DNA of 64,000 bases from Alishewanella tabrizica (lineage in GTDB: Bacteria > Pseudomonadota > Gammaproteobacteria > Enterobacterales > Alteromonadaceae). The stretch's first letter is position 1; the number at the start of each line of letters is the position of its first letter. A program made the position numbers and the translations under genes. The stretch lies in contig NZ_BMYR01000003.1 of NCBI RefSeq assembly GCF_014652375.1, positions 248,001-312,000 of the forward strand, read 5' to 3'. Below are positions 36,791 through 47,358 of this stretch, in pieces. Below the pieces are notes generated by a model that was not told where the DNA came from, made no database searches, and saw nothing but the letters and a program-made list of their open reading frames with translations.

Positions 36791-37157
36791 ATTTTAAAAC
36801 TTACTTTTTGAGTGCAGTGTTTACACATCCCTGATGATCGGCACTCAGCTCGGCCATCCACGGCCTCGCGCTCAAGTCTTTCGAAGTGACGTTAAGTCAC
36901 TTCTCATCACCTGCGGTGACCGCCTTTCGCCTAAGCTATGGGGCCATTTTAAAACTTGCTTTTTGAGTGCAGTGTTTACACATCCCTGATGATCGGCACT
37001 CAGCTCGGCCATCCACGGCCTCGTGCTCAAGTCTTTCGAAGTGACGTTAAGTCACTTCTCATCACCTGCGGTGACCGCCTTTCGCCTAAGCTATGGGGCC
37101 ATTTTAAAACTTACTTTTTGAGTGCAGTGTTTGCACATCCCTGATTATCGGCTATCA
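36779..37157. repeat. 155-bp tandem repeat carrying tRNA 5' fragments
   Basis: Two full 155-bp units (36781-36935 and 36936-37090, two differences seen) and a partial third (to about 37157). Each unit starts with the first 12-14 bases of tRNA-Ile as read on the minus strand (GGCCCCATAGCT) and its upstream flank. Each full unit also holds the inverted repeats AAGTGACgttaaGTCACTT and TCACCtgcGGTGA. The stretch 37158-37267 between the repeats and the rpoD terminator shows nothing recognisable. Confidence 0.93.
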
Positions 37158-37267
37158 GCTCGGCAGAGATAAGTAACGGCAAGCAGTATATGAATTTTTT
37201 TGTGCTTTGTCATCTGGCAACGTACATAAGCTGCAATCAACTGCTTATATTTTATGCTGAAATAACA

Positions 37268-37293
37268 AAAAGGCGCCAACTTGGCGCCTTTAG
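37268..37293 (-). terminator. Terminator of rpoD
   Basis: Arms AAAGGCGCCAA and TTGGCGCCTTT (37269-37279 and 37281-37291) form a GC-rich stem just past the rpoD stop; on the minus strand the stem runs into TTTTTGTTATT. Confidence 0.85.
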
Positions 37294-37310
37294 TGACATA
37301 GAGTAACGAC

Positions 37311-39161
37311 TTACTCGTCTAAGAAGCTTTTTAAAACTTCTGAGCGGGAAGGGTGGCGTAGCTTGCGCAGCGCCTTGGCTTCAATTTGGCGGATCCGCTC
37401 GCGCGTTACGTCAAATTGCTTACCTACTTCTTCCAGCGTATGATCGGTATTCATATCGATACCGAAGCGCATGCGCAGTACTTTGGCTTCGCGAGCGGTT
37501 AAGCCTGCTAAAACCTCATTAGTCGCGTTTTTCAGGCTTTCCATAGTCGCAGAGTCCAGTGGTGATTCACCACCCGAATCTTCAATAAAATCGCCTAAAT
37601 GCGAATCTTCATCGTCACCGATAGGCGTTTCCATGGAGATTGGCTCTTTAGCAATTTTCAGCACCTTACGAATTTTATCTTCAGGCATTTGCATGCGTTC
37701 AGATAATTCTTCTGGTGAAGGTTCGCGTCCCATTTCTTGCAGCATTTGCCGTGAAATACGGTTTAGCTTGTTAATGGTTTCAATCATATGCACTGGGATC
37801 CGGATAGTCCGGGCCTGGTCCGCGATTGAGCGGGTGATCGCCTGACGGATCCACCAGGTAGCATAAGTTGAAAACTTATAACCGCGACGGTATTCGAACT
37901 TATCTACCGCCTTCATCAAACCGATGTTACCTTCCTGAATTAAATCGAGGAACTGTAAACCACGGTTGGTGTATTTTTTGGCAATAGAGATAACCAAACG
38001 TAAGTTTGCTTCTACCATTTCTTTTTTGGCGCGACGGGCTTTGGCTTCACCAATCGACATCCGGCGGTTAATATCTTTGATTTTAAAGATACTTAAGCCG
38101 GTTTCTTCTTCCACTTTTTTCAGCTTTTCAATGCTGCGCACCAGTTCTTCCTGTAGCTCTAAAAGCTTGGGAGAATATGGTTTATTGGCAGCGATTTCAG
38201 CTGATAACCACGCAGTAGAAGTTTCAAAACCCGTAAAGGCTTTAACAAAGTTTTTCTTTGGCATTTTGGCGTATTCAACGCAATGCTTCATCACTAAGCG
38301 CTCTTGCACCCGAACCCGATCCATCATTTCGCGCATGTTTTTAACGAGGCGATCGAATTGTTTAGGTACTAGGCGGAAGCAACGGAAAACTTCGCTAAGT
38401 TTTTCAATTTCTTCTTTAGTTGTTGGATGCTCGCGACCATTTTGCACAATAGAATTGCGCGTGGTTTCATATTGGCTGCGTAATTCAGTGAATTTAATCC
38501 GCGCCAGCTCAGGATCCGGGCCAGTATCGCCATCGTCACTGTCAGCGTCGCCATCTTCATCGCTGTCATCGTCGGTATCAGGGGTATCTGCTTGATGTTC
38601 TTCTGGCAGATCTGAACCAATGTTGCTACCCATGATGGGCGCTTCATCGACTTCATTTGGATCAATAAAAGCAGAAACGATATCGCTTAAGCGAATTTCT
38701 TCTGCTTCGTATTTATCCCATTGTTCTAACAAATAGGTAATCGCTTCAGGATACTCGGCAACCGAGGTTTGTACCTGATTAATCCCATCTTCAATGCGTT
38801 TGGCAATATCAATTTCGCCTTCACGGGTCAGCAGTTCCACTGTACCCATTTCACGCATGTACATCCGCACCGGATCGGTGGTACGGCCAAGTTCTTTATC
38901 TACGCTCACCAATGCTTGCGCGGCTTCTTCCGCGGCATCTTCATCAGCGGCAGCATCTGACATAATCAGATCATCGGCATCAGGGGCGCTTTCGAACACC
39001 TGTATACCCATATCGTTGATCATCCGAATAATATCTTCGATCTGATCAGAGTCGATAATGTCTTGTGGAAGGTGATCGTTCACTTCAGCAAAGGTAAGAT
39101 ACCCTTGCTCTTTACCTTTAAGGATCAGGAGTTTTAACTGCGACTGAGGACTTTGCTCCAT
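37311..39161 (-). CDS. rpoD: RNA polymerase primary sigma factor (sigma-70)
   Basis: A 616-residue sigma factor, the normal size for gammaproteobacterial RpoD. Region 1.1 lies at the N-terminus ([18 protein letters not shown]), followed by the variable acidic insert with runs of aspartate at about residues 195-215. Regions 2 to 4 are intact: [37 protein letters not shown], and the region 4 helix-turn-helix with [20 protein letters not shown]. It is the third gene of the rpsU-dnaG-rpoD operon, and is followed by a strong terminator. Confidence 0.98.
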   Translation of the reverse strand: MEQSPQSQLKLLILKGKEQGYLTFAEVNDHLPQDIIDSDQIEDIIRMINDMGIQVFESAPDADDLIMSDAAADEDAAEEAAQALVSVDKELGRTTDPVRMYMREMGTVELLTREGEIDIAKRIEDGINQVQTSVAEYPEAITYLLEQWDKYEAEEIRLSDIVSAFIDPNEVDEAPIMGSNIGSDLPEEHQADTPDTDDDSDEDGDADSDDGDTGPDPELARIKFTELRSQYETTRNSIVQNGREHPTTKEEIEKLSEVFRCFRLVPKQFDRLVKNMREMMDRVRVQERLVMKHCVEYAKMPKKNFVKAFTGFETSTAWLSAEIAANKPYSPKLLELQEELVRSIEKLKKVEEETGLSIFKIKDINRRMSIGEAKARRAKKEMVEANLRLVISIAKKYTNRGLQFLDLIQEGNIGLMKAVDKFEYRRGYKFSTYATWWIRQAITRSIADQARTIRIPVHMIETINKLNRISRQMLQEMGREPSPEELSERMQMPEDKIRKVLKIAKEPISMETPIGDDEDSHLGDFIEDSGGESPLDSATMESLKNATNEVLAGLTAREAKVLRMRFGIDMNTDHTLEEVGKQFDVTRERIRQIEAKALRKLRHPSRSEVLKSFLDE

Positions 39162-39246
39162 AGAGACTTATCTTCCACCAAAGTTGTTAATCTAAAAATG
39201 CGAACTAGTGATTATAACAAAGCGCGGCTTTTCTAGCCAGCCGCAG

Positions 39247-41004
39247 TTAGCTCACTGAGCGCGGTTTTTTGCTTTTTAACGCTTTAAGCAGCAAAACATA
39301 CTCTTGTTGCTCGGTTTGCGTGAGTTGTTTAAGCTTATCTTTGCGTTCTAACGCTTCAAGGCGCTGTTGTAAATACATGTCCTCGATAGAGTGAAACGTA
39401 TCAAGGAAATCCTGGCTAAGTTGTTCAGGTTCAATTTGATGTTCCCAAGTTGCTAACTTTAATAGGATGGCATGCTCTGGCAAATCTCGCCAGTATTCTA
39501 GTAATTGTGCAGTTGTTAAGTCAGGCTTATCGAGTAAATGCTTTTGCACAGCCAGTAATAGCGTTATGCCAGGGATATTGGCCTCTGCTAGTTCTGGCGC
39601 ATACGGCATCTGTGTGGCTAGAGCTGGATATTGAATTAATAAGGCAATAGCGCGGCGCATTGGCGTAACTTTTAAGGTACTGGTAACGGGTCTGGGACCA
39701 GGGCGTGTATTGCTCACTTTTATGCGTTGGGTTTTTCTGCCCAATAAGTTATCGAGCTTTTCAGTGAGTTGTTCTTTGTAAAAGCTACCTGGGATCAGTT
39801 TAATTAGCTCGGTACCTTTTTGTGCTAAGGCGGATTTACCAGCATCGCTGCTCGCATCAAATTCGGACAGCAAATGCTGGAACAAGTACTGGCTTAGTGG
39901 CATCGCGGCATCTAAACGTTGTAAAAATGCGGCTTTTCCCTCTTTTTGCACTAATGAATCCGGATCTTCCCCATCGGGTAAGAATACAAAATTAAGTTCT
40001 ACGCCATCTTTTAGTTGTGGCAGAGCGCTTTGTAACGCACGCCAGGCCGCATCGCGCCCAGCACGATCACCGTCATAACAACAAATAACTTTCGGTGCAT
40101 ACCGAAACAGGGTGTGCATGTGATCTGAACTAGTAGCAGTTCCTAAACAGGCGACTGCAAACTTAATATCATGCTCGGCGAGGGCGACAACATCCATATA
40201 GCCTTCGACAACGAGAATACGATTAAGATGCCCAGGTTGTTGGCGCACTTCGTATAAGCCATAAAGCTCACGGCCTTTATGAAACAGCCGTGTTTCAGGT
40301 GAGTTTAAATATTTGGGTTGACCGTCACCCAACACTCTGCCGCCAAACGCGATAACCCGCCCACGCTTATCGCGGATTGGAAACATCAAGCGATCGCGAA
40401 AAAAATCAAACTCACGGCCTTTTTCATTTCGGCTGGTTAGTTTTAACTCGTATAGCTGATCACGTTGTAATTTACCCGAGTAGCCCCCCAGCGCCTTCAT
40501 TAACCCATCCCAGCTTTCTGGTGCATAGCCAAGCTGAAAGTCATTAATCGTTTGCGCACTAAGCCCGCGTTTTTGTAAATACGCTTGCACCTCTGGCGCT
40601 TTGGCATCGTGTTGTAACTGGCGTTGGTAAAAGTCAGCCGCTTGTTGCATCAGAGCATAATCATCGGCTTGTGGCGCGGGGCGATTTGCTTGTGAGCCTT
40701 TTTCGCGAGGAACCTCTAAGTGTAAATCTTTTGCGAGCTCTTCAATGGCTTCAACAAATTCTAATTGTTCAAACTCCATCATAAAGGTGATGGCGTTGCC
40801 ATGCGCACCGCAACCAAAGCAATGGTAAAATTGTTTATCCGGGCTAACCGTAAATGACGGGCTTTTTTCGTTATGAAAGGGACAACAGGCACTATAATTC
40901 CGTGCACCCGCCTTTTTAAGGGGGACACGTTTGTCAATCAGCTCTACGATGTCAGTACGTGCAAGCAGATCATCGATAAATTGACGGGGTATTTGTCCTG
41001 CCAC
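39247..41004 (-). CDS. dnaG: DNA primase
   Basis: A 585-residue primase. The zinc-binding motif is C41, H44, C62 and C65 (CCPFHNEK and HCFGCGAHG). The catalytic TOPRIM core includes VVEGYMDVVAL and CYDGDRAGRDAAW. The C-terminal helicase-binding domain is present. It makes RNA primers at the fork and binds DnaB. The start is a GTG at 41004 with AGGA upstream and an MAGQIPRQFI beginning that matches E. coli. It lies between rpsU and rpoD. Confidence 0.97.
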   Translation of the reverse strand: MAGQIPRQFIDDLLARTDIVELIDKRVPLKKAGARNYSACCPFHNEKSPSFTVSPDKQFYHCFGCGAHGNAITFMMEFEQLEFVEAIEELAKDLHLEVPREKGSQANRPAPQADDYALMQQAADFYQRQLQHDAKAPEVQAYLQKRGLSAQTINDFQLGYAPESWDGLMKALGGYSGKLQRDQLYELKLTSRNEKGREFDFFRDRLMFPIRDKRGRVIAFGGRVLGDGQPKYLNSPETRLFHKGRELYGLYEVRQQPGHLNRILVVEGYMDVVALAEHDIKFAVACLGTATSSDHMHTLFRYAPKVICCYDGDRAGRDAAWRALQSALPQLKDGVELNFVFLPDGEDPDSLVQKEGKAAFLQRLDAAMPLSQYLFQHLLSEFDASSDAGKSALAQKGTELIKLIPGSFYKEQLTEKLDNLLGRKTQRIKVSNTRPGPRPVTSTLKVTPMRRAIALLIQYPALATQMPYAPELAEANIPGITLLLAVQKHLLDKPDLTTAQLLEYWRDLPEHAILLKLATWEHQIEPEQLSQDFLDTFHSIEDMYLQQRLEALERKDKLKQLTQTEQQEYVLLLKALKSKKPRSVS

Positions 41005-41115
41005 ACTTGTCCTTTTTATTCAGGCTTCAGAAAAAGACAAACCGTGTTACAGGAACACGGTGTGCAGATAAAGCATTTTGTAGGGTCGCAAATGTAACGA
41101 AGTTAATTTGCTATG

Positions 41116-41139
41116 GCCGCTTACGTTAAAAACTGCGGC
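41116..41139 (-). terminator. Possible attenuator between rpsU and dnaG
   Basis: Short arms GCCGC (41116-41120) and GCGGC (41135-41139) with a 14-base loop lie in the rpsU-dnaG gap, where E. coli has a partial terminator that sets the high rpsU to dnaG ratio. The stem is weak and has no good T-run, so support is mainly positional. Confidence 0.25.
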
Positions 41140-41165
41140 TAAAACCCTATGCCGGCATCCTAGCG

Positions 41166-41181
41166 CTGTAGATTAGTACAG
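41166..41181. promoter_or_regulatory. Possible LexA box at the rpsU 3' end
   Basis: CTGT (41166-41169), eight bases, and ACAG (41178-41181) match the SOS box CTGT-N8-ACAG. It spans the rpsU stop codon; one half-site is partly forced by the conserved final Leu-Tyr codons, so chance is a real alternative. A LexA site is known in the E. coli rpsU operon, though in the upstream control region as I recall. Confidence 0.3.
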
Positions 41182-41388
41182 GCGGATACGACGTGCATTT
41201 TCGCGAGACAGCTTCTTCGCATGGCGTTTTACCGCAGCAGCTTTCTTGCGTTTACGAATCCACGTTGGTTTTTCATAGAACTCTTTAGCGCGAACGTCAG
41301 CTAATACGCCGGCTTTTTCGCATGAGCGCTTGAAACGACGTAAAGCTACGTCAAAGGGTTCGTTTTCTTTTACTTTAACTACAGGCAT
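41173..41388 (-). CDS. rpsU: 30S ribosomal protein S21
   Basis: A 71-residue basic protein, the exact usual length of S21. The start [20 protein letters not shown] and end ENARRIRLY are diagnostic. It takes part in translation initiation on the 30S subunit. The ATG at 41388 follows GAGGTGAG. It leads the macromolecular synthesis operon with dnaG and rpoD. Confidence 0.98.
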   Translation of the reverse strand: MPVVKVKENEPFDVALRRFKRSCEKAGVLADVRAKEFYEKPTWIRKRKKAAAVKRHAKKLSRENARRIRLY

Positions 41389-41450
41389 TAAATTCTCACC
41401 TCAGGCCAAAACTGGTTATCGTTAACCAATACGATTAAAAATGGTGCGGT

Positions 41451-41480
41451 ATTTTACGCAAAAAGCACCACCAAAGTAAA
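41451..41480 (-). promoter_or_regulatory. Candidate promoter of the rpsU operon
   Basis: On the minus strand TTTACT (41475-41480) and TAAAAT (41451-41456) are 18 bases apart, about 60 bases upstream of the rpsU start. Both boxes are near sigma-70 consensus. The rest of the 299-bp gap to tsaD shows no gene. Confidence 0.4.
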
Positions 41481-41687
41481 GCGCTTAAGTGATCTTAAAT
41501 CAGATCCTCTGGCTATGGGGTGGGCAAGCCGCTACAATGCGCGTTTTCAGGGCGAATATGATAACCAAAAAGCGCCATGCGTGCAGGTTTATTTAGCCTA
41601 TTTTTAGTGAAAGCGATTTTGGGACAAACAAAAGTGTGTGTTTCAAAACCGTAAATTGCCCACTATGCGGTAGCAGAGGCCAAGATA

Positions 41688-42701
41688 ATGCGAGTTTTAG
41701 GTATAGAAACGTCTTGTGATGAGACGGGTATTGCCATTTACGATGGCGAGCAAGGACTGTTAAGTCATGTCTTATATAGCCAAATTCCATTGCATGCCGA
41801 TTATGGTGGTGTGGTGCCAGAGCTGGCATCGCGCGATCATGTGCGCAAAACGTTACCGTTAATTAAACAAGCGCTAGCAGAAGCCGGCTTAACCGCAGCG
41901 GATATCGATGGCGTTGCCTACACGGCTGGGCCAGGCTTAGCCGGTGCCTTACTGGTTGGGGCTACACTGGGGCGTAGTTTAGCCTTTGCCTGGCAAAAAC
42001 CTGCGTTGGCTGTTCATCATATGGAAGGCCATTTGTTAGCGCCTATGTTAGAGGAAGATGCACCAGCATTCCCTTTTTTAGCTTTGCTAGTATCAGGTGG
42101 GCATACTCAATTGGTGGCGGTAGAAGGAATTGGCAGCTATACCCTTTTAGGTGAATCGATTGATGATGCGGCGGGCGAAGCTTTTGATAAAACCGCAAAG
42201 TTGATGGGTTTAGAGTATCCAGGCGGGCCTTTGCTGGCCAAACTCGCTACGCTTGGTGATCCCAAAAAATATACGTTTCCAAGGCCAATGACCGATCGCC
42301 CCGGATTAGATTTTAGTTTCAGTGGCTTAAAAACGGCAGCGTCATTAGTGATTCAAAAAGAAGGAAATACGGCACAAGTTCAGGCAGATATTGCGGCGTC
42401 GTTTCAACAAGCGGTAGTGGATACGTTGTTAATCAAATGTCGAAGGGCATTACAGCAAACGGGCTATAAACGTCTAGTAATTGCCGGTGGAGTCAGTGCC
42501 AACGAAGAGCTTCGGACACAACTCGGCATTATGCTAGGGGCGATGGGCGGCAAGGTGTTTTATCCACGCAAAGCGTTTTGTACAGACAACGGTGCGATGA
42601 TTGCTTTTGCTGGCTATCAGCGTTTAGCCGCGGGCCAACAGCAAGATTTAACCATTGGTGTAACGCCGCGCTGGCCACTTGATCGCTTAAGCCCGATTTA
42701 A
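41688..42701 (+). CDS. tsaD: tRNA t6A synthesis protein TsaD
   Basis: A 337-residue ATPase of the Kae1/TsaD family. The start [14 protein letters not shown] and the metal ligands H111 and H115 (HHMEGH) are plain, as are [12 protein letters not shown] and [12 protein letters not shown]. With TsaB and TsaE it makes threonylcarbamoyl-adenosine at position 37 of tRNAs that read ANN codons, including the tRNA-Ile nearby. It is divergent from rpsU, the usual gammaproteobacterial arrangement. Confidence 0.97.
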   Translation: MRVLGIETSCDETGIAIYDGEQGLLSHVLYSQIPLHADYGGVVPELASRDHVRKTLPLIKQALAEAGLTAADIDGVAYTAGPGLAGALLVGATLGRSLAFAWQKPALAVHHMEGHLLAPMLEEDAPAFPFLALLVSGGHTQLVAVEGIGSYTLLGESIDDAAGEAFDKTAKLMGLEYPGGPLLAKLATLGDPKKYTFPRPMTDRPGLDFSFSGLKTAASLVIQKEGNTAQVQADIAASFQQAVVDTLLIKCRRALQQTGYKRLVIAGGVSANEELRTQLGIMLGAMGGKVFYPRKAFCTDNGAMIAFAGYQRLAAGQQQDLTIGVTPRWPLDRLSPI

Positions 42702-42708
42702 CTATTTT

Positions 42709-43314
42709 TTACTCTCTGACGCGTTTAGATTTATCCCAAATCTTACTTTCTTGGCGCCGGTATAAACGTAAAATGTTTTCGCGATGCCGAATAATAATTA
42801 ATAGGCTCAGCATAAATACGGGAAGGGTGTAGAGGGGTTTTATCCACCAGGTAAAAAGTGGGGCTAAAGCAACGGTTAATAAGGCGCCTAGAGAAGAATA
42901 ACCGGTTATCAGCACCACTATTAGCCACGTACCAATCAGTAAGCCGGCAAGATCTAAGCCGATAGGCATCATAGCGCCAAAAGCAGTTGCGACAGCTTTA
43001 CCCCCTTTAAAACCAAAAAACAGCGGGTAAATATGTCCTAGACACGCGCAAATGCCAATAACGCCCAACCATAAAGGCTCTATTTTTAAAAAGTATGAAC
43101 CCCAGACAGGGATGGTACCTTTAAGAATATCAAACAGTAATACCATTATGGCTGGCAGTTTACCGCCCAGACGTAACACATTTGTTGTACCAGGGTTGCC
43201 TGAGCCATGAAAACGCGGATCGGGAAGGCGAAAAAGCTGACAAACCAGTACGGCAGAGGAAATAGACCCGAGCAGGTAAGCGATAACCATCATTATCAGG
43301 ATCAGCAAGGTCAT
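42709..43314 (-). CDS. plsY: Glycerol-3-phosphate acyltransferase PlsY
   Basis: A 201-residue membrane enzyme with five membrane segments. Conserved loop motifs are [16 protein letters not shown] and [21 protein letters not shown]. It acylates glycerol-3-phosphate from acyl-phosphate, the first step of phospholipid synthesis. I start at the ATG at 43314 (MTLLILIMM), six codons after an alternative start at 43332, because it gives the family's usual N-terminus. It sits convergent with tsaD, seven bases away. Confidence 0.95.
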   Translation of the reverse strand: MTLLILIMMVIAYLLGSISSAVLVCQLFRLPDPRFHGSGNPGTTNVLRLGGKLPAIMVLLFDILKGTIPVWGSYFLKIEPLWLGVIGICACLGHIYPLFFGFKGGKAVATAFGAMMPIGLDLAGLLIGTWLIVVLITGYSSLGALLTVALAPLFTWWIKPLYTLPVFMLSLLIIIRHRENILRLYRRQESKIWDKSKRVRE

Positions 43315-43446
43315 TCCGTGGTTCCTCAGCACCCATTTTTACGATACTATTGCAGCAAATTTAGTGTGGTAACAAAAACAGTTTTGTATTTTGATACTTA
43401 GCCAGCCTACCTGAAACGAAAAATAACGCAATGCGGAATTAACTGG

Positions 43447-43812
43447 ATGGACATCGTTTTTATCAAGCAACTACAGGTTGATACCGTGATTGGCGTGTAT
43501 GACTGGGAAAAAACCATTAAACAGCGATTGGTACTCGATATCAGTTTAGCGACCGATCAACGCGCTGCCGCTGAACAGGATGATATCCGATTAACCCTAG
43601 ACTACGCGGTAATATCTGAGCGCGTTATCCAATTTATAACAGCACAACCTATTGAATTAATTGAAACCGTCGCCGAGCGCGTGGCGCAATTATTATTAAC
43701 GGAATTTGCGACAAATCGCGTCGAGATTACCGTCTCTAAGCCTGGTGCCGTAGCGCAAGCCGCTACAGTAGGTGTGCAAATTACCCGTTACGCCAAGGGA
43801 GAACGTGCCTAA
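43447..43812 (+). CDS. folB: Dihydroneopterin aldolase
   Basis: A 121-residue FolB, the usual size. The motifs VIGVYDWEKTIKQRL, TLDYAVISERV and LIETVAERVAQ give the pterin-binding and catalytic positions. It converts dihydroneopterin to hydroxymethyl-dihydropterin in folate synthesis. Its stop overlaps the folK start by one base, so the next step of the same pathway is coupled. Confidence 0.96.
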   Translation: MDIVFIKQLQVDTVIGVYDWEKTIKQRLVLDISLATDQRAAAEQDDIRLTLDYAVISERVIQFITAQPIELIETVAERVAQLLLTEFATNRVEITVSKPGAVAQAATVGVQITRYAKGERA

Positions 43813-44306
43813 TGGCGGTTATTTATATCAGTGTGGGTTCTAATATTGAGAGAGACGTGAATGTTCGCGGTGGCGTAAAAATGCTCGTGCAGCATTTTGG
43901 CGCGCTTACATTGTCCTCGGTATATGAAAGCGAATCGGTAGGATTCAGCGGCTATGCCTTTTATAATATGGTTGTTGGGGTAGAAACAACTCTGAGCCTA
44001 GACGATTGTGTCAGTATCCTTAGGCAAATTGAAGATCAATTTGGGCGAGTGCGCGGCTCTGAAAAGTTTTCGAATCGCACCTTAGATCTTGATTTACTTT
44101 TATATGACGATTGCATCTGTGACGATCCTGTACAACTGCCGCGAGCAGAAATTACTGAAAATGCGTTCGTCTTACAGCCTTTAGCAGAGATCGCGCCACA
44201 GTTAATCCATCCTGTTACGCAGCAATCTTATGCCGAACTTTGGCAAGCGTATCCGAAAATACAAAAAATTTGGCCAGTGGCTTTTTCATGGAGTGAAGGT
44301 TCTTGA
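43812..44306 (+). CDS. folK: Hydroxymethyl-dihydropterin pyrophosphokinase
   Basis: A 164-residue FolK. It has the start [14 protein letters not shown], and the strong motif [14 protein letters not shown] that binds ATP and magnesium. It pyrophosphorylates the FolB product. It overlaps folB by one base and uppP by four, so three genes are cotranslated; uppP belongs to a different pathway. Confidence 0.96.
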   Translation: MAVIYISVGSNIERDVNVRGGVKMLVQHFGALTLSSVYESESVGFSGYAFYNMVVGVETTLSLDDCVSILRQIEDQFGRVRGSEKFSNRTLDLDLLLYDDCICDDPVQLPRAEITENAFVLQPLAEIAPQLIHPVTQQSYAELWQAYPKIQKIWPVAFSWSEGS

Positions 44307-45115
44307 GTACTATTGAAGTCATTATTTTAGCGTTAATCCAAGGATTAACAGAGTTTTTACCTGTATCGTCATCAGCACATCTTATTTTACCCTCAGCGGT
44401 TTTAGGCTGGCAGGATCAAGGTATTGCGTTTGATGTCGCCGTGCATGTTGGAACATTATTGGCGGTAATGCTGTATTTTCGACAAGATATTAGTAATCTT
44501 ACTGTTGGTTGGATTAAAAGCTTGGGCGGGCAACACAGCACCGACAGTAAATTAGCCTGGTGGGTCATTTTAGCCACCATCCCCGCGGGGTTGGCGGGCC
44601 TAGTGGCCGCCAAAATGGACCTGGTTGAGACGCTACTGCGCTCGCCCTGGGTTATTGCATGCACTACTATAGTGTTTGGTTTGGCATTGTGGTGGGCTGA
44701 TGCGACGGCTAAGCAACAGCAGGCCATGGATAAGTTAAGCTGGAAGCAAGCGTTATTTATTGGTGCAGCTCAGGCACTGTCGATTATACCCGGCACCTCT
44801 CGCTCAGGCATCACTATGACCGCGGCGATGTTAATAGGTTTGGATAAAGTTAGCGCTGCACGCTTTTCCTTTTTGTTATCGATCCCTATTATTGTGCTTA
44901 GTGGTGGTTATCAAGGCAGTAAATTATTGGCTGAACCGCAACAGTATGATGTTTCAAGTATTTTGTTAGGTACCGTTCTGGCATTTTTCAGTGCATTAAT
45001 TTGTATCCATTTTTTCCTGAAAATTATCAGCCGGATGGGTATGTTACCCTTCGTAATCTACCGGCTGTTGTTGGGTGTTGGTTTAATTATTTTTCTTAGC
45101 TGGTCAGCAGTATAA
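44303..45115 (+). CDS. uppP: Undecaprenyl-diphosphatase (bacitracin resistance)
   Basis: A 270-residue membrane phosphatase of the BacA/UppP family. Catalytic motifs are [17 protein letters not shown] near the N-terminus and [14 protein letters not shown] in the second half. It recycles the C55 lipid carrier for cell-wall synthesis. The start is a TTG at 44303 after GAAGG, overlapping folK. It runs almost into the convergent cca gene, with four bases between. Confidence 0.96.
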   Translation: MSTIEVIILALIQGLTEFLPVSSSAHLILPSAVLGWQDQGIAFDVAVHVGTLLAVMLYFRQDISNLTVGWIKSLGGQHSTDSKLAWWVILATIPAGLAGLVAAKMDLVETLLRSPWVIACTTIVFGLALWWADATAKQQQAMDKLSWKQALFIGAAQALSIIPGTSRSGITMTAAMLIGLDKVSAARFSFLLSIPIIVLSGGYQGSKLLAEPQQYDVSSILLGTVLAFFSALICIHFFLKIISRMGMLPFVIYRLLLGVGLIIFLSWSAV

Positions 45116-45119
45116 AAAA

Positions 45120-46379
45120 TTAAGCCATGTTGGCCAGCTTAGTAGTTTTAATTGCTATTAATCTGGCCTCTTGCAAGGCATCTTTAATCGCAGGCCCTGC
45201 AATGCCCTGTGCTATCAGCGTTTTAGCGCTTACCGCTAATGCGGCATCAGCTAACTGATGTAAGTATGACGCTTGCGGATACACAGCCTGTTCAAAGCCG
45301 GTGCGCCCGCGTAAATCAGCAATACAACACAGCAAAATATCATCAAGTCGTCCGGGCTTGCGCCACAAATCAATTGCATTAAAGAATGCCAGTACAGTGC
45401 TGGCTTTAAGCTCTTTTGCCCGGTGAATAAGTTGATGATATTCGCACACCAGTAAGGCCAGCTCTCGACATTGATTAGGTACCCGTAACCGATCACAGAG
45501 TTGGTTTATCAACGGCAAGCCCGTATGCTCATGACCATGATGGGAAGGTAATAGCTCATTGGGTGTTATCCCTTTACCCAAATCATGTACGAGGCTGGCG
45601 AAACGCACTTCTAGTTTATCTGACAGTTTTGCGGCCTGCGCTAACACCAGCAAGGTATGAATACCGGTATCAATTTCTGGATGCCATTTTGCGGGTTGCG
45701 GTACGCCCCAAAGTGCCGCTAACTCCGGCATCAATGCCGTTAACGCCCCACATTGCTGTAGTAGCGCAAAATAGGCTGCTGGGCTTTGAGTCGTTAGCGC
45801 TTTCGCCGTTTCTACCCAAACCCGTTCAGGGCTTAGCGTAGTAAGCTCGCCACTCACACTTAGTTGATGCATTAACTGAAATGTCTCAGGCGCCACCTGA
45901 AAACCCAAATGGGCATAGCGCGCATAAAAGCGAGCAACGCGCAGTACTCTAAGGGGATCCTCGACAAAGGCTGCTGAAACATGGCGTAGCTGACGTTGCG
46001 CAATATCTTGCTGTCCACCATAAGGATCGATCAGTTGACCATCAGCGCGTTTAGCAATGGCGTTGATGGTTAGATCGCGGCGGGCTAAATCTTGCTCCAG
46101 TGTCACATCGGCTGCGGCATACACGCTAAACCCTGTATAGCCTTTGCCATTTTTACGCTCCGTTCGGGCCAACGCATATTCTTCTTTGGTGTTGGGGTGT
46201 AAAAAAACAGGGAAGTCCTTTCCAACTTGTAAATAGCCTTGTGCAAGCATATCTTCAGGGCTAGCGCCCACGACCACCCAATCTTTCTCGTGAAAAGGCA
46301 CCTGTAATAATTCGTCGCGGACCGCTCCGCCTACAAGATATATCTGCACATGCTTTCCTGATTGCGTATTTTTTGCCAT
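45120..46379 (-). CDS. cca: Multifunctional CCA-adding enzyme with HD domain
   Basis: A 419-residue class II nucleotidyltransferase. The catalytic head carries [12 protein letters not shown] and [18 protein letters not shown] follows, and the C-terminal HD domain has SLVHDLGKG. It repairs and completes the CCA end of tRNAs, and the HD part has phosphatase and phosphodiesterase activity in E. coli. The ATG at 46379 follows AAGAAGGG; a frame open to 46469 overlaps the divergent gene and lacks a site. It is divergent from the GspA-like gene by 46 bp. Confidence 0.95.
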   Translation of the reverse strand: MAKNTQSGKHVQIYLVGGAVRDELLQVPFHEKDWVVVGASPEDMLAQGYLQVGKDFPVFLHPNTKEEYALARTERKNGKGYTGFSVYAAADVTLEQDLARRDLTINAIAKRADGQLIDPYGGQQDIAQRQLRHVSAAFVEDPLRVLRVARFYARYAHLGFQVAPETFQLMHQLSVSGELTTLSPERVWVETAKALTTQSPAAYFALLQQCGALTALMPELAALWGVPQPAKWHPEIDTGIHTLLVLAQAAKLSDKLEVRFASLVHDLGKGITPNELLPSHHGHEHTGLPLINQLCDRLRVPNQCRELALLVCEYHQLIHRAKELKASTVLAFFNAIDLWRKPGRLDDILLCCIADLRGRTGFEQAVYPQASYLHQLADAALAVSAKTLIAQGIAGPAIKDALQEARLIAIKTTKLANMA

Positions 46380-46425
46380 TATACCCTTCTTGCCATAAAT
46401 TGCAGTGCTGAGAAACAGGATAGCG

Positions 46426-47352
46426 ATGTATACCGGATTTTTTGGTTTAACCAGCCCGCCATTTTCCATAGCGCCGAACCCCGACTTTATGTACTTAAGC
46501 CCGCGGCATACTGAGGCATTAGCCCATTTGCGTTATGGTTTAGGAGATGCAGGGGGGTTTGTATTATTAACAGGGGAGGTGGGTACCGGTAAAACCACGG
46601 TATCACGCACCTTGCTACAAGAGTTAGATGCGCAAACGGAAGTTGCCTTTATCTTAAATCCGACGTTGTCAGAGCTTGAGCTCTTGGCGGCTATCTGTGA
46701 TGAGTTAAAGATCCGCTATAAAAAAACCGATGCCAGTTTAAAGTTACTGAGTGATAAAATTACGCAGCGATTGCAAAAAAATCATGATGCGGGCAAAAAA
46801 ACCATTTTGATTATTGATGAAGCACAGCACTTGCAGCCAGCGGTATTGGAGCAACTGCGGTTACTCACCAATTTAGAGACCAACACAAAAAAACTGTTAC
46901 AGGTGATTCTCATTGGGCAACCTGAGTTACAGCAGTTATTGCAACGTAACGATTTGCGGCAACTGGCACAACGTATCACCGCTCGATATCATTTATTGCC
47001 GCTAAATTATGCCGAAGTACAGCATTATGTGCGTTTTCGTTTACAGGTAGCCGGATGCCAACGGCCGGTGTTTAGTGCTAAAGCCGTCAAAAAACTGTTT
47101 GAACTCAGTGGCGGGATCCCGCGATTACTGAATTTATTAGCCGATAGAGCGTTATTAGCGGCCTACAGTAAACAACAGCCCTTAGTTGAGGCTATTGAAG
47201 TGCAGCGCGCCGCCGCAGAGATTTTACCGCCAGTTGCTCAGCATGCCCCACGAACATTACCAGGCTGGTTATGGCCGCTGTTAGCGCTATTCGGTATACT
47301 ATTGGGGTTTCTATTAGCTATGCAGTTACTGCCTTTATTTCGCGGAGAGTAA
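46426..47352 (+). CDS. GspA/ExeA-like AAA ATPase, short form
   Basis: A 308-residue AAA ATPase. It starts [20 protein letters not shown], the ExeA/MshM hallmark. Walker A is G50-T57 (GEVGTGKT), Walker B is LIIDEAQHL, and [18 protein letters not shown] is the sensor region. One membrane helix ends the protein (about residues 283-303). Full ExeA of Aeromonas continues into a periplasmic peptidoglycan-binding domain, which is missing here. It is followed six bases later by a GspB-like gene; the pair should help place a secretin or pilus in the wall. No other general secretion genes are in the window. Confidence 0.87.
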   Translation: MYTGFFGLTSPPFSIAPNPDFMYLSPRHTEALAHLRYGLGDAGGFVLLTGEVGTGKTTVSRTLLQELDAQTEVAFILNPTLSELELLAAICDELKIRYKKTDASLKLLSDKITQRLQKNHDAGKKTILIIDEAQHLQPAVLEQLRLLTNLETNTKKLLQVILIGQPELQQLLQRNDLRQLAQRITARYHLLPLNYAEVQHYVRFRLQVAGCQRPVFSAKAVKKLFELSGGIPRLLNLLADRALLAAYSKQQPLVEAIEVQRAAAEILPPVAQHAPRTLPGWLWPLLALFGILLGFLLAMQLLPLFRGE

Positions 47353-47358
47353 TATTTT

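Noticed and set aside
36936-37102. Further tRNA genes in the repeat units
   Set aside because: Each unit carries only the first dozen or so bases of tRNA-Ile; no D-arm, anticodon or T-arm follows.
37966-38595. Long open frame of 209 residues on the plus strand
   Set aside because: It is antisense to rpoD over its whole length, is serine-rich and has no family features; it is a shadow of conserved coding sequence.
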